This document shows, in pieces, positions 1 through 5,275 of a stretch of DNA of 5,471 nt; within the stretch, counting starts at the first letter, position 1, and every line of letters starts with the position of its first letter. Source of the stretch: Opitutaceae bacterium (lineage in GTDB: Bacteria; Verrucomicrobiota; Verrucomicrobiae; Opitutales; Opitutaceae); NCBI GenBank assembly GCA_031266495.1, contig JAISAX010000739.1, forward strand, positions 1-5,471, written 5' to 3'. The notes beneath the pieces are model-generated. The model worked only from the letters and a program-made list of their open reading frames with translations. It did not search any database and was not told the DNA's origin. The position numbers were made by a program, and so were the translations under genes.

Positions 1-101
<101 letters not shown>

Positions 102-116
102 ACCACGTACGGATGT

Positions 117-242
117 TACGCGGATCGACCGTAGGGGCGTCGCTTGCGACGCCCGCGCCAGACGGAGAGAATTGGCGAATCTCCCGTTGCGAAAGGTCCT
201 CGCGGGCTTCGCAAGCGAAGCCCCTACGTGGGGATCCGCGTA
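117..242. repeat. Inverted-repeat element with two REP-like hairpins
   Basis: The left arm (117-153) and right arm (205-242) are near-perfect inverted copies. Both outer ends read TACGCGGATC inward, and both arms carry GTAGGGGC followed by a hairpin. The left hairpin (135-154) has an 8-bp perfect stem GGGCGTCG/CGACGCCC with loop CTTG. The right hairpin (204-223) has an 8-bp perfect stem GGGCTTCG/CGAAGCCC with loop CAAG. The two stems differ by a base change with a compensating change opposite, so pairing is preserved. The roughly 50 bases between the arms hold no gene. The element begins 7 bases past the stop of the PEP-CTERM gene. It fits a REP-type (BIME-like) extragenic element or a small non-autonomous MITE. 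It could also stop or protect the transcript coming from the right, though there is no U-tract of a classical terminator. Confidence 0.8.
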
Positions 243-249
243 TCATCAG

Positions 250-1161
250 TTACTTACCGTTTGTGCGGGCACGCCAGGCGCAGCCGAGGGCAAGGGTGGT
301 GACGCCGACAATGAGGGCAACATGCGAGGGTTCGGGGATGGGCGCTGCGCTCAGGCGAATCTGGTCGAGTTGGGCAATGTCAAGGGCTTCATCGTAGATA
401 CGGATGTCGTCGAGGAGTCCATCGAAGGGGCGGGTTTTACCGGGGTCGTTTCCGATGCGGAGATCGCTGGTGGTCGCGGCGAGTGCTCCCGTGCCACTGG
501 CGGCAGCGACAGTGCCTGCCGTGGCGATGCCGCCGGCTGCCGTCGAACCGACATAAAAGTTCACGATGCCCTGGCTGTTGTCAGTACTCCATGAATACGT
601 GAGGGCAAAGAAGACCCACTTTCCGGTGTCGCCAAAAACGGCGTCGGAGGAGACGGCAGCCTTGCCGTTTATTTCCACGGCAAGCGCGCCGTTGTTGCCG
701 TAGAGGTTGATGCCGGAGCTTGTATTCGTTTTCTGGAGAATGCGGGCGGCGGAGCCGAGCGTTGTCCCGGCGTTGAACCAGCCGGTAATGGTGAACGTGT
801 TCGTCGCGGCGAGGGTGAAGGGCGCGGTGGCAACACCATCGCGGCCTGTCTCGTTTGCGGAGGAGCCCATGCCACTGGCGGCGGTGTTGGTGAAGGCGTA
901 GTCGCCGGAAAGTCCGGAGACGCCGGCCTTGTCCGGACTGAGGATGGCGGGGGCGTTGATCGTGAGGTTGGTGTTGGTGATGGAGCCGGTGTTGGCGAGG
1001 GCGCCATTTGTGAAGTCGAACCGGATCAGCGGCTCGGGAAGCGCGGCATGAGCGGCGGCGAGACCGAGAACGGAACCGAGGGCGAGCACTGCCATGTGGC
1101 GACGACTGGCGCGAATGGAGCGGTGAACGCGGGCGGTTTGTTGGTGTGTTGTGATTTGCAT
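250..1161 (-). CDS. LamG-domain protein with PEP-CTERM sorting signal
   Basis: A 303-residue predicted exported protein. Residues 19-39 form a signal peptide: basic RRH, then a hydrophobic Ala/Leu stretch ending AHA, the likely cleavage site. Residues ~42-270 look like a LamG/concanavalin-type beta-sandwich, with ITGWFN, ILQKTN, GKWVFFALTYSW, the L-R-I-G-N block and FDGLLDDIRIYDEAL near its end. The C-terminus has IPEPS (275-279), a hydrophobic segment (281-294) and a basic tail WRARTNGK, the PEP-CTERM signature recognised by exosortase-type sorting. A surface or matrix role with glycan binding is inferred; no catalytic residues are recognisable. The ATG at 1161 was chosen. A TTG at 1188 would add nine residues, and the ATG at 1095 would leave only a short basic n-region. 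No Shine-Dalgarno sequence is visible. It lies 150 bases downstream of the prepilin-like gene on the same strand and may be co-transcribed or have its own promoter. Confidence 0.88.
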   Translation of the reverse strand: MQITTHQQTARVHRSIRASRRHMAVLALGSVLGLAAAHAALPEPLIRFDFTNGALANTGSITNTNLTINAPAILSPDKAGVSGLSGDYAFTNTAASGMGSSANETGRDGVATAPFTLAATNTFTITGWFNAGTTLGSAARILQKTNTSSGINLYGNNGALAVEINGKAAVSSDAVFGDTGKWVFFALTYSWSTDNSQGIVNFYVGSTAAGGIATAGTVAAASGTGALAATTSDLRIGNDPGKTRPFDGLLDDIRIYDEALDIAQLDQIRLSAAPIPEPSHVALIVGVTTLALGCAWRARTNGK

Positions 1162-1311
1162 GGTGGTGTGGGTGTGGGTTACGGGCAAAAAGAGGGAGTC
1201 AGAATGGCATCGGACGCGGCGGGATTGCGCGGCGCGGGAATGGCGGGCTGTCAGGATGAGCGGTGGTGTGTGTGTGGGGGGGGGGGGGGGGAGGCGGCGA
1301 ACGGCGTCGCG
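1162..1311 (-). other. Intergenic leader of the LamG gene with a G16 homopolymer
   Basis: This 150-base gap separates the prepilin-like gene from the LamG gene. Positions 1276-1291 are 16 consecutive G (C on the transcribed sense strand), starting 20 bases past the upstream stop and flanked by a GT-repeat (1268-1275). The minus-strand leader just before the LamG start is rich in C, A and T, with CA repeats and no purine-rich ribosome binding site. I see no convincing promoter or terminator. The homopolymer is prone to slippage or miscounting, so its true length is uncertain. Confidence 0.7.
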
Positions 1312-2013
1312 TCAGGGGACAGGTTTGCAGTTGTCCCTGGTGAGTTCGTTTTTCGGTTTCAGCGATACGTGGCCGTCGCACCAGAGGATGTTGGTTTTGC
1401 CGCGGTGCGGTTCGCCGATGCGTCCCCATCCGCTGTTCGGGTCGTTGAATCCGCGTCCCCAGTCCGTGCCGGTGGAGGAATCGGCGAGCATGATGAGTGT
1501 GGAGAACGGGAGTGTGCTGTTGATGTTCCGGGGCGGTTTGTTGCTGTCGTAGAGGATGTGGTAGTTGGCAACATAAGGATACCCGAATCCGATGCCGGTG
1601 GTGGCATTGGCGGATGTATCGATGTTTTCGGGACAGACAAACATCCGGCTGGCGTGGCCGGAATCGTTGAGCAGCCAGGCGGTGAAGGGGGATGTGCGTT
1701 GAAACCACATGCCGCCGCCGTTGCCGTCCCAGTTTTCGCCGGGGAGGGTGGATGCGGCGGCGGGCGGGTAGAAACCTTTGTGCTCGGTGGCCCAGTGCTG
1801 GATGGCGAAAAAAATCTGACGAAGGTTATTGGTGCAGGTGACGGCGCGGGCAGTCTTGCGGACTGCACCCGCGGCGGGGATGAGAATGCCGGCCAGAATG
1901 CCGATGATGGCGATGACAGTGAGCAGCTCGATGAGCGTAAAGGCGCGGAGGCGGGTCCGGGGGCATTTGTGGCGAGCGGCCATGGGGAGCGATGTGTGTA
2001 TGGGCATGTGCAT
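1312..2013 (-). CDS. Prepilin-type N-terminal cleavage/methylation protein, H-X9-DG type
   Basis: A 233-residue type II secretion/pilin-like protein. The basic leader (residues 1-24) ends RLRA, followed by FTLIELLTVIAIIGILAGIL, the class III signal read by prepilin peptidase: F25 is the new N-terminus after methylation and E29 is the conserved Glu at +5. Ala rather than Gly precedes the cut. The hydrophobic helix spans 25-45, then comes the CTNNLRQ block (60-66) typical of this group. The C-terminal motif is H203, nine residues, D213-G214 (H-X9-DG), common in large prepilin-like paralogue families of Verrucomicrobiota and Planctomycetota. Its exact job is unknown; a minor pseudopilin or surface component is plausible. 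The ATG at 2013 was chosen because it gives a normal leader; the ATGs at 2007 and 1983 (223 residues) are equally compatible. Longer forms would run into the lyase gene, whose stop lies 43 bases upstream, so co-transcription with that gene is likely. Confidence 0.87.
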   Translation of the reverse strand: MHMPIHTSLPMAARHKCPRTRLRAFTLIELLTVIAIIGILAGILIPAAGAVRKTARAVTCTNNLRQIFFAIQHWATEHKGFYPPAAASTLPGENWDGNGGGMWFQRTSPFTAWLLNDSGHASRMFVCPENIDTSANATTGIGFGYPYVANYHILYDSNKPPRNINSTLPFSTLIMLADSSTGTDWGRGFNDPNSGWGRIGEPHRGKTNILWCDGHVSLKPKNELTRDNCKPVP

Positions 2014-2056
2014 GGGTAGGGGCAGGGGAGGCGGGAGACGGAAAGAGAGCGTGGTT
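2014..2056 (-). promoter_or_regulatory. Pyrimidine-rich translation leader without Shine-Dalgarno
   Basis: On the sense (minus) strand, 32 of the 36 bases directly before the prepilin-like start (2049 to 2014) are pyrimidines, and no GGAGG-like sequence is present. Such a leader suggests initiation that does not depend on anti-Shine-Dalgarno pairing, perhaps aided by ribosomal protein S1. That mechanism is inferred. The gap also contains no terminator after the lyase stop. Confidence 0.45.
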
Positions 2057-3352
2057 TTATGGTTTCGCGAGTTCGACGGCGTAAACCTGACTGTCGCCGC
2101 TGGCGTTGCTTTGGAAAACGATCCACTTGCCGTCGGGGGTGAAGCGGACGTTGGGTTCAAGTGGATATTTGTTGCCGGCGAGGGAGGCGAGTTTGTCGAT
2201 GGCGAAGGCTGGCTTGGCCGGTTCCCGGGCGCCGGGCGCGGGTGTGTAGCGGTATATCCAGCTTCCGGGACCGGAGTGATTGCCATCGCCAACAAAAAAC
2301 GCGCGATCGGGGGAGATCGCGTAGTGATAGGACCATGCGTATTTATTAACCGGATATCTGTGTGTCATGACGCCGTCGGAAAGATTGACGCGGGCAAGGT
2401 AAAAATCGCGTCCGCCGAGGGCATCGGTTTTGGAGTCGGGGAGGGCATCGTTGTAGATCCACTGGTCGAACCAGACGCCGCCGCCATCTGTATCCCAGAA
2501 TTCATGACCGTTGGCTTCGACGCCGCGGAGAAGGGCGGGGTTGAGGGGTTTGGGAACGGGGTTTGCGGTGTCGGTGCGGATGGTCCACATGCGGTCCTCG
2601 ACGATGCGCCAGGGGCCTTCGTGGCAATACATGAGGAGCGCGGGATCGGCGGGCGAAAACTGGCAGTGGCCCAGCCAGTGTTTGCGCGTTTCGAGCAGGA
2701 CGCGGATTTCGCCGCTCTTGAGGTCCATGGTGTAGAGGATGTTGTGCAGGCCGGCTTCCATGGTTTTGCGGAGACGGCCTTCGGGCGGGAGCGCGCGGGT
2801 GAGTTCGCGTTCGCCGATCACGGCGCAGGCGGCAAGGAGGGTTTCATCGCTGTTGAGCGCCCAGCCACGTCCGCTGGTCCACTCTTGCGGGATTGTGGAG
2901 ACGAGACGGGATTTTTGCGTGTCGAGATGGATGGCGAGCACCTGATTGCCGCTGAGTACGATGAGCTGGCGGGCCCTGGGGGCGACTTGCGGGAAAAAAT
3001 ACCAACTGGTGTCGCGATCGTTGAGGCGGGTGATTTCGCGGGTGGCAAGATTGAGCGAATGGAGACGTCGGCGGCCATCGGGGCTGGTATTGTAGAAGAC
3101 GAAGAGGTCGCCTTTTTCGGTGAAGGCATGCTGGTGAAAATAAAGGGTGTTGCCGCGACCGGGGAGGCGAGACCAGAGGACGACGCGGTGTCCGGTTTCG
3201 GGGTCGATCCATTCCGGGTCTTGCAGCGGACGCCCGGTAGTTGTCCGGGATGGAGATGAGGGTTGGGCGGACCGGGCTGTCGCGAGACTGGCGCAGGTGA
3301 ACGCAGGGAGAAGGAGTGCGATCAGGAGTGGGATTACCGGTCGGGGTGGCAT
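2057..3352 (-). CDS. Exported oligogalacturonate lyase family protein (PL22-like)
   Basis: A 431-residue beta-propeller protein related to oligogalacturonate lyase, which cleaves short pectin oligomers by beta-elimination. Family blocks in order: TLYFHQHAFTEKGDLFVF (69-86), WLGHCQFSP (226-234), MYCHEGPW (241-248), EDRMWTIRTD (252-261), NGHEFWDTDGG (281-291), YHYAISPD (342-349), FVGDG (353-357) and FTPDGKWIVF (404-413). Compared with enterobacterial Ogl as I recall it, the catalytic pair corresponds to R254 and H283, both present, and metal ligand H287 to H343. The other ligands in the Q-V-T-H-P-H segment align with Y396, E399 and N401, so the metal site has changed. Residues 1-29 look like a Sec signal peptide (hydrophobic 6-19, Ala-rich cut region), unlike the cytoplasmic enteric enzymes. 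AFTC is a poor lipobox. It is the first gene of the minus-strand set and lies divergent to the AraC regulator. The ATG at 3352 is the only start that keeps the signal peptide. Activity on unsaturated digalacturonate is inferred. Confidence 0.86.
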   Translation of the reverse strand: MPPRPVIPLLIALLLPAFTCASLATARSAQPSSPSRTTTGRPLQDPEWIDPETGHRVVLWSRLPGRGNTLYFHQHAFTEKGDLFVFYNTSPDGRRRLHSLNLATREITRLNDRDTSWYFFPQVAPRARQLIVLSGNQVLAIHLDTQKSRLVSTIPQEWTSGRGWALNSDETLLAACAVIGERELTRALPPEGRLRKTMEAGLHNILYTMDLKSGEIRVLLETRKHWLGHCQFSPADPALLMYCHEGPWRIVEDRMWTIRTDTANPVPKPLNPALLRGVEANGHEFWDTDGGGVWFDQWIYNDALPDSKTDALGGRDFYLARVNLSDGVMTHRYPVNKYAWSYHYAISPDRAFFVGDGNHSGPGSWIYRYTPAPGAREPAKPAFAIDKLASLAGNKYPLEPNVRFTPDGKWIVFQSNASGDSQVYAVELAKP

Positions 3353-3489
3353 GTCGTGGTTGGTGTCGTGATTATGGTTCTGGCGGCGGGACCGGCGGGG
3401 TTGCTTCGGAGGGAAATCCTGGTCTGGCGTGCGGGAGGGACAAGCCTGCCTGATTGCATTTCAGTTAGAAAAATATCACTTTTCTGACC
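3353..3489. promoter_or_regulatory. Divergent control region between lyase and AraC regulator genes
   Basis: This 137-base gap must hold the promoters for both the lyase (minus) and the regulator (plus). It is GC-rich except for an AT-rich patch at about 3451-3487. I see no confident -35/-10 pair on either strand and no Shine-Dalgarno before either start. An AraC-type regulator beside a divergent target commonly binds such a gap, so operator sites are expected here. The best candidate is the inverted repeat at 3465-3487. Confidence 0.6.
3465..3487. promoter_or_regulatory. Candidate operator: inverted repeat beside the AraC start
   Basis: TTAGAAAA (3465-3472) and TTTTCTGA (3480-3487) are inverted copies with 7 of 8 matches, separated by ATATCAC. 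The repeat ends two bases before the regulator ATG and occupies the only AT-rich patch in the gap. A bound protein here would block initiation of the regulator, which would fit autoregulation. A small mRNA hairpin hiding the start is an alternative. AraC-family sites are more often direct repeats, so assignment to the neighbouring regulator is tentative. Confidence 0.35.
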
Positions 3490-4440
3490 ATGTCTTTTCC
3501 TGATGCCACTCACCGCCGGCTTGATCACGACTTGCGCAGCGTGCTGGGGCGACTGCGCGCGGAGAAACTGCGGGTGCGCATCCCGATCGCCGCCGGATTG
3601 CACCGGCCGAGACCGGCGGCGCATTTTCATCCGACGCCGGAGTTGTTTATCCAGACAGGAGGGGCGACGGACTTCGTATGTCCGGCGGATGAGTTTCGGC
3701 TGGCGACACACGAGGTTTGCGTGATGCCAGCCGGGGTGCCTCATGCCGAGACGCCGGTCAACCGGCGCACGGTTTACGACGTGCTCGTATGCATGCACGC
3801 GCGGGATGGTTTGCTGCTTCATCGGGGACGGATGGACAATGACAAGCGTATCCGGGGATACGAGACAACGGATCTGCGCAGCCAGCGGAGTTGCGCCGCG
3901 TTTCATCATCTTGACGAAATCGCGGCGTCGGACGGGATCGGGGCGGGAGATCGGGCGCGTTACGTGGCTGCATTACTGGAGGCGTTTTTGTTGACCGTGC
4001 TCAGTGAGTTGAAACGTCACTCCGCGCACGCGCCGCCATCGGTGCCGGAGGCGTCGTCGCTGGTCAGGGAGGCGGAAAAGCTGGCGCACGCGCGGCTGGG
4101 CGATCCGGGGCTTACGGTCGCGAAACTGGCGAGGGACCTGGGTTGCTCGGCGGCGCACTTGTCCCGGCGATTTCACGGGGAACGCGGGGTGACGCTGGCG
4201 GGATGGATTGTGGCGGAGCGGATCGTGCAGGCACGCGAGTTACTGACCAATCCGCGTTACAATATCGCCGAGATTGCATGGACGTGCGGGTTCACGAGCC
4301 CGGCGTATTTCATCCACGTTTTTCGCAAGCACACGAGCATAACGCCACGCGCCTACCGGGTGGGCCTGCAAACGAACTGGGCGGTTGACGCGCCGAAACG
4401 GAAACGAGGCTTGGAGAGGCCGGGGCAGGAGTCGGGCTAA
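3490..4440 (+). CDS. AraC-family transcriptional regulator with cupin-like sensor domain
   Basis: A 316-residue cytoplasmic DNA-binding regulator. The N-terminal part (about 40-110) resembles the AraC ligand-binding cupin, with HFHPTPELFIQTGG (45-58) and VMPAGVPHAE (78-87) supplying the His/Glu positions seen in such sensor barrels. The C-terminal part (about 195-293) is the double helix-turn-helix: first helices around LTVAKLARDLGCSAAHLSRRF (208-228), second around YNIAEIAWTCGFTSPAYFIHVFRK (257-280), ending with the family signature ITPRAYR (284-290). A basic 25-residue tail follows. Its divergent position beside the lyase suggests that it responds to a pectin-derived sugar and controls that gene and perhaps the downstream genes; the ligand is not deducible. 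The ATG at 3490 is the only start that fits the whole sensor domain, although no Shine-Dalgarno precedes it. Its stop codon overlaps that of the convergent acetyltransferase. Confidence 0.9.
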   Translation: MSFPDATHRRLDHDLRSVLGRLRAEKLRVRIPIAAGLHRPRPAAHFHPTPELFIQTGGATDFVCPADEFRLATHEVCVMPAGVPHAETPVNRRTVYDVLVCMHARDGLLLHRGRMDNDKRIRGYETTDLRSQRSCAAFHHLDEIAASDGIGAGDRARYVAALLEAFLLTVLSELKRHSAHAPPSVPEASSLVREAEKLAHARLGDPGLTVAKLARDLGCSAAHLSRRFHGERGVTLAGWIVAERIVQARELLTNPRYNIAEIAWTCGFTSPAYFIHVFRKHTSITPRAYRVGLQTNWAVDAPKRKRGLERPGQESG

Positions 4441-4979
4441 AACCATCGCTTGCGATACAGCACATGGGGACGCAGCGGGTGATTTTCCGGCACGGCAGGA
4501 TGCGGGAAATCGTCGTGCGGATTGCGGGAAAAACCCAGCCGCTCCATCAACCGGCGCGAGCGCAGGTTGGTTTCGGTTGTGAACGACACCAGCTCAGACA
4601 GTCGCAACGTGTCGCGCGCATAAGCCACCGCCTGGCTGGCCGCGGCAAACGCGATGCCGCGGCTCCAGAATTTTTTGTGGAAACGCCAGCCGATCTCGAC
4701 GCAGGGCGTGAAGTGTGTTTCCCAGGACGGCTCGTTCAAACCGGTGAGCCCGGCAAGTTCGCCGTCCACCTCGACGGCCCACAGGCCCCAGCCGCGCCGG
4801 TCGATGCCGTCGCGAAACCGCTGCATGAGCGCGGCGCTTTCGTCGTGAGTCAGCCGTTTCAGGAAAAACCGCATGACGTCGGCATCCGCGTTCATCGCGG
4901 CGAAGGGCGCCAGATCCGCGTCGCGCCATTGGCGCAGGGCAGGGGAGGGCGGGGAGGCGGATTGGATGGCGAGCGGCAT
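4437..4979 (-). CDS. GNAT family N-acetyltransferase (RimJ/RimL-like)
   Basis: A 180-residue cytoplasmic acetyltransferase of the RimJ/RimL-like type (Acetyltransf_3), which moves an acetyl group from acetyl-CoA to an amine. Visible family features in order: LRQWRDADLAPFAAMNAD (15-32), the opening strand and helix; GLWAVEVDGELAGLTGL (65-81); EIGWRFHKKFWSRGIAFAA (95-113), where the R-G-I-A turn contacts acetyl-CoA pyrophosphate; and FTTETNLRSRRLMERLGF (133-150), the conserved N-x-x-S-x-x-x-x-E-x-x-G-F block. The substrate cannot be deduced. Many relatives of this subtype are uncharacterised rather than true ribosomal-protein modifiers. The ATG at 4979 gives the usual family length. An in-frame start at 5150 would add 57 residues of shadow sequence overlapping the antitoxin gene. 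The gene is tail-to-tail with the AraC gene, sharing CTAA at 4437-4440. Just upstream lies the toxin stump. Confidence 0.9.
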   Translation of the reverse strand: MPLAIQSASPPSPALRQWRDADLAPFAAMNADADVMRFFLKRLTHDESAALMQRFRDGIDRRGWGLWAVEVDGELAGLTGLNEPSWETHFTPCVEIGWRFHKKFWSRGIAFAAASQAVAYARDTLRLSELVSFTTETNLRSRRLMERLGFSRNPHDDFPHPAVPENHPLRPHVLYRKRWF

Positions 4980-5005
4980 GTCCGCACCGGCCCGGGACCG
5001 ATCGG

Positions 5006-5044
5006 TTCCAGACGGGCCTCGGGGTGAAAGACAAACGGCTTCAC
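5006..5044 (-). pseudogene. ParE/RelE-like toxin remnant, N-terminal 13 codons only
   Basis: Starting from GTG at 5044, the minus strand reads MKPFVFHPEARLE. This closely resembles the N-terminus of ParE/RelE-superfamily toxins (PF05016), which typically begin with a short strand and a H-P-E-A segment before the first helix. After E13 the frame continues as Pro/Gly-rich sequence without the expected W/Y-Y-E helix. By 4979 it is inside the acetyltransferase gene, so the rest of the toxin (normally about 90-100 residues) is missing. The GTG overlaps the TGA of the shifted antitoxin tail by four bases (GTGA), the usual coupling in antitoxin-toxin operons, which strengthens the call. The match is short and rests on family memory; chance similarity is the alternative. 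Confidence 0.55.
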
Positions 5045-5085
5045 AGGCCGACGATTTTTCTTGATTCGGCCATGACCTGCTCACC
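5041..5085 (-). pseudogene. Out-of-frame C-terminal tail of the antitoxin
   Basis: If one base of the C4 run (plus-strand G4 at 5086-5089) is skipped, the antitoxin frame does not stop at 5081-5083. It continues GEQVMAESRKIVGL and then meets TGA at 5041-5043. The restored protein would have 75 residues, matching the usual 70-80 of this antitoxin family, whose C-terminus commonly continues past V-K-G with an E-x-V segment. The restored stop overlaps the toxin GTG. This segment is therefore read as the detached end of the antitoxin gene and not as an independent peptide. Confidence 0.6.
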
Positions 5086-5269
5086 GGGGATACCCCTTCA
5101 CCGCCCCGCTTTCGATTTCCGCCACACGGCGTCGTGTTTCGGCCTTCCACGCCTGCTCCACGTCGGGATCGGGCTGTGCGAATGACTCGGCCAACAGCAG
5201 ATCAAAGAGTTCGCTGATTTGCTCCCGCGGCAATTGGCGTGCTTCCGTCATGATCTGTTGCAATGTCAT
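5081..5269 (-). CDS. Addiction-module antitoxin (TIGR02574-like), frameshifted near its end
   Basis: A 62-residue protein resembling the putative addiction-module component family, small antitoxins that pair with ParE/RelE-type toxins. MTLQQIMTEARQLPREQISEL (1-21) matches the typical opening helix with its L-P-x-E-x-x-x-E/L pattern. The family's W-x-x-E-x-x-R-R-x-x-E-I-x-S-G signature is seen as WKAETRRRVAEIESGAVKGY (41-60), where family members normally bind the toxin. The frame ends early at TGA (5081-5083) because of one extra base in a C4 run; the missing 14 residues are readable in the next frame (5041-5085). The ATG at 5269 was chosen because GAAGG (5277-5281) lies seven bases upstream and because family members begin M-T-L. 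An ATG at 5275 is also possible. The 66 in-frame residues or so reaching to 5467 are Pro/Ser-rich, run through a homopolymer and are not coding. The toxin partner is reduced to a stump. Confidence 0.75.
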   Translation of the reverse strand: MTLQQIMTEARQLPREQISELFDLLLAESFAQPDPDVEQAWKAETRRRVAEIESGAVKGYPR

Positions 5270-5275
5270 TGGCAT

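Noticed and set aside
1292..1311. Possible weak hairpin after the prepilin-like stop (GCGACGCCGTTCGCCGC on the minus strand)
   Set aside because: Stem pairing is imperfect and no T-run follows on the sense strand, so a terminator cannot be supported.
1048..2019. A plus-strand open frame (323 codons) across the LamG leader and prepilin-like gene
   Set aside because: It is Gly/Val-rich without motifs, spans the G16 homopolymer, and is antisense to the prepilin-like gene with its clear FTLIELL segment and H-X9-DG motif.
2014..2295. N-terminal extension of the prepilin-like frame to 2295
   Set aside because: It would overlap the lyase gene by about 240 bases and put ~94 Pro/Ser/Thr-rich residues before a prepilin leader that must be near the N-terminus.
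1829..3259. A long plus-strand open frame (476 codons) opposite the lyase and prepilin-like genes
   Set aside because: It lies antisense to two clearly recognisable genes, shows no domain or family motif, and is expected where GC-rich codons leave few stops on the opposite strand.
4997..5006. Perfect 10-bp palindrome ACCGATCGGT at the end of the toxin stump
   Set aside because: A palindrome this short is expected several times by chance in a window this size, and it has no second copy or flanking duplication.
4980..5150. N-terminal extension of the acetyltransferase to 5150
   Set aside because: The extra 57 residues have no family similarity and overlap the antitoxin; the ATG at 4979 gives the normal 180-residue length.
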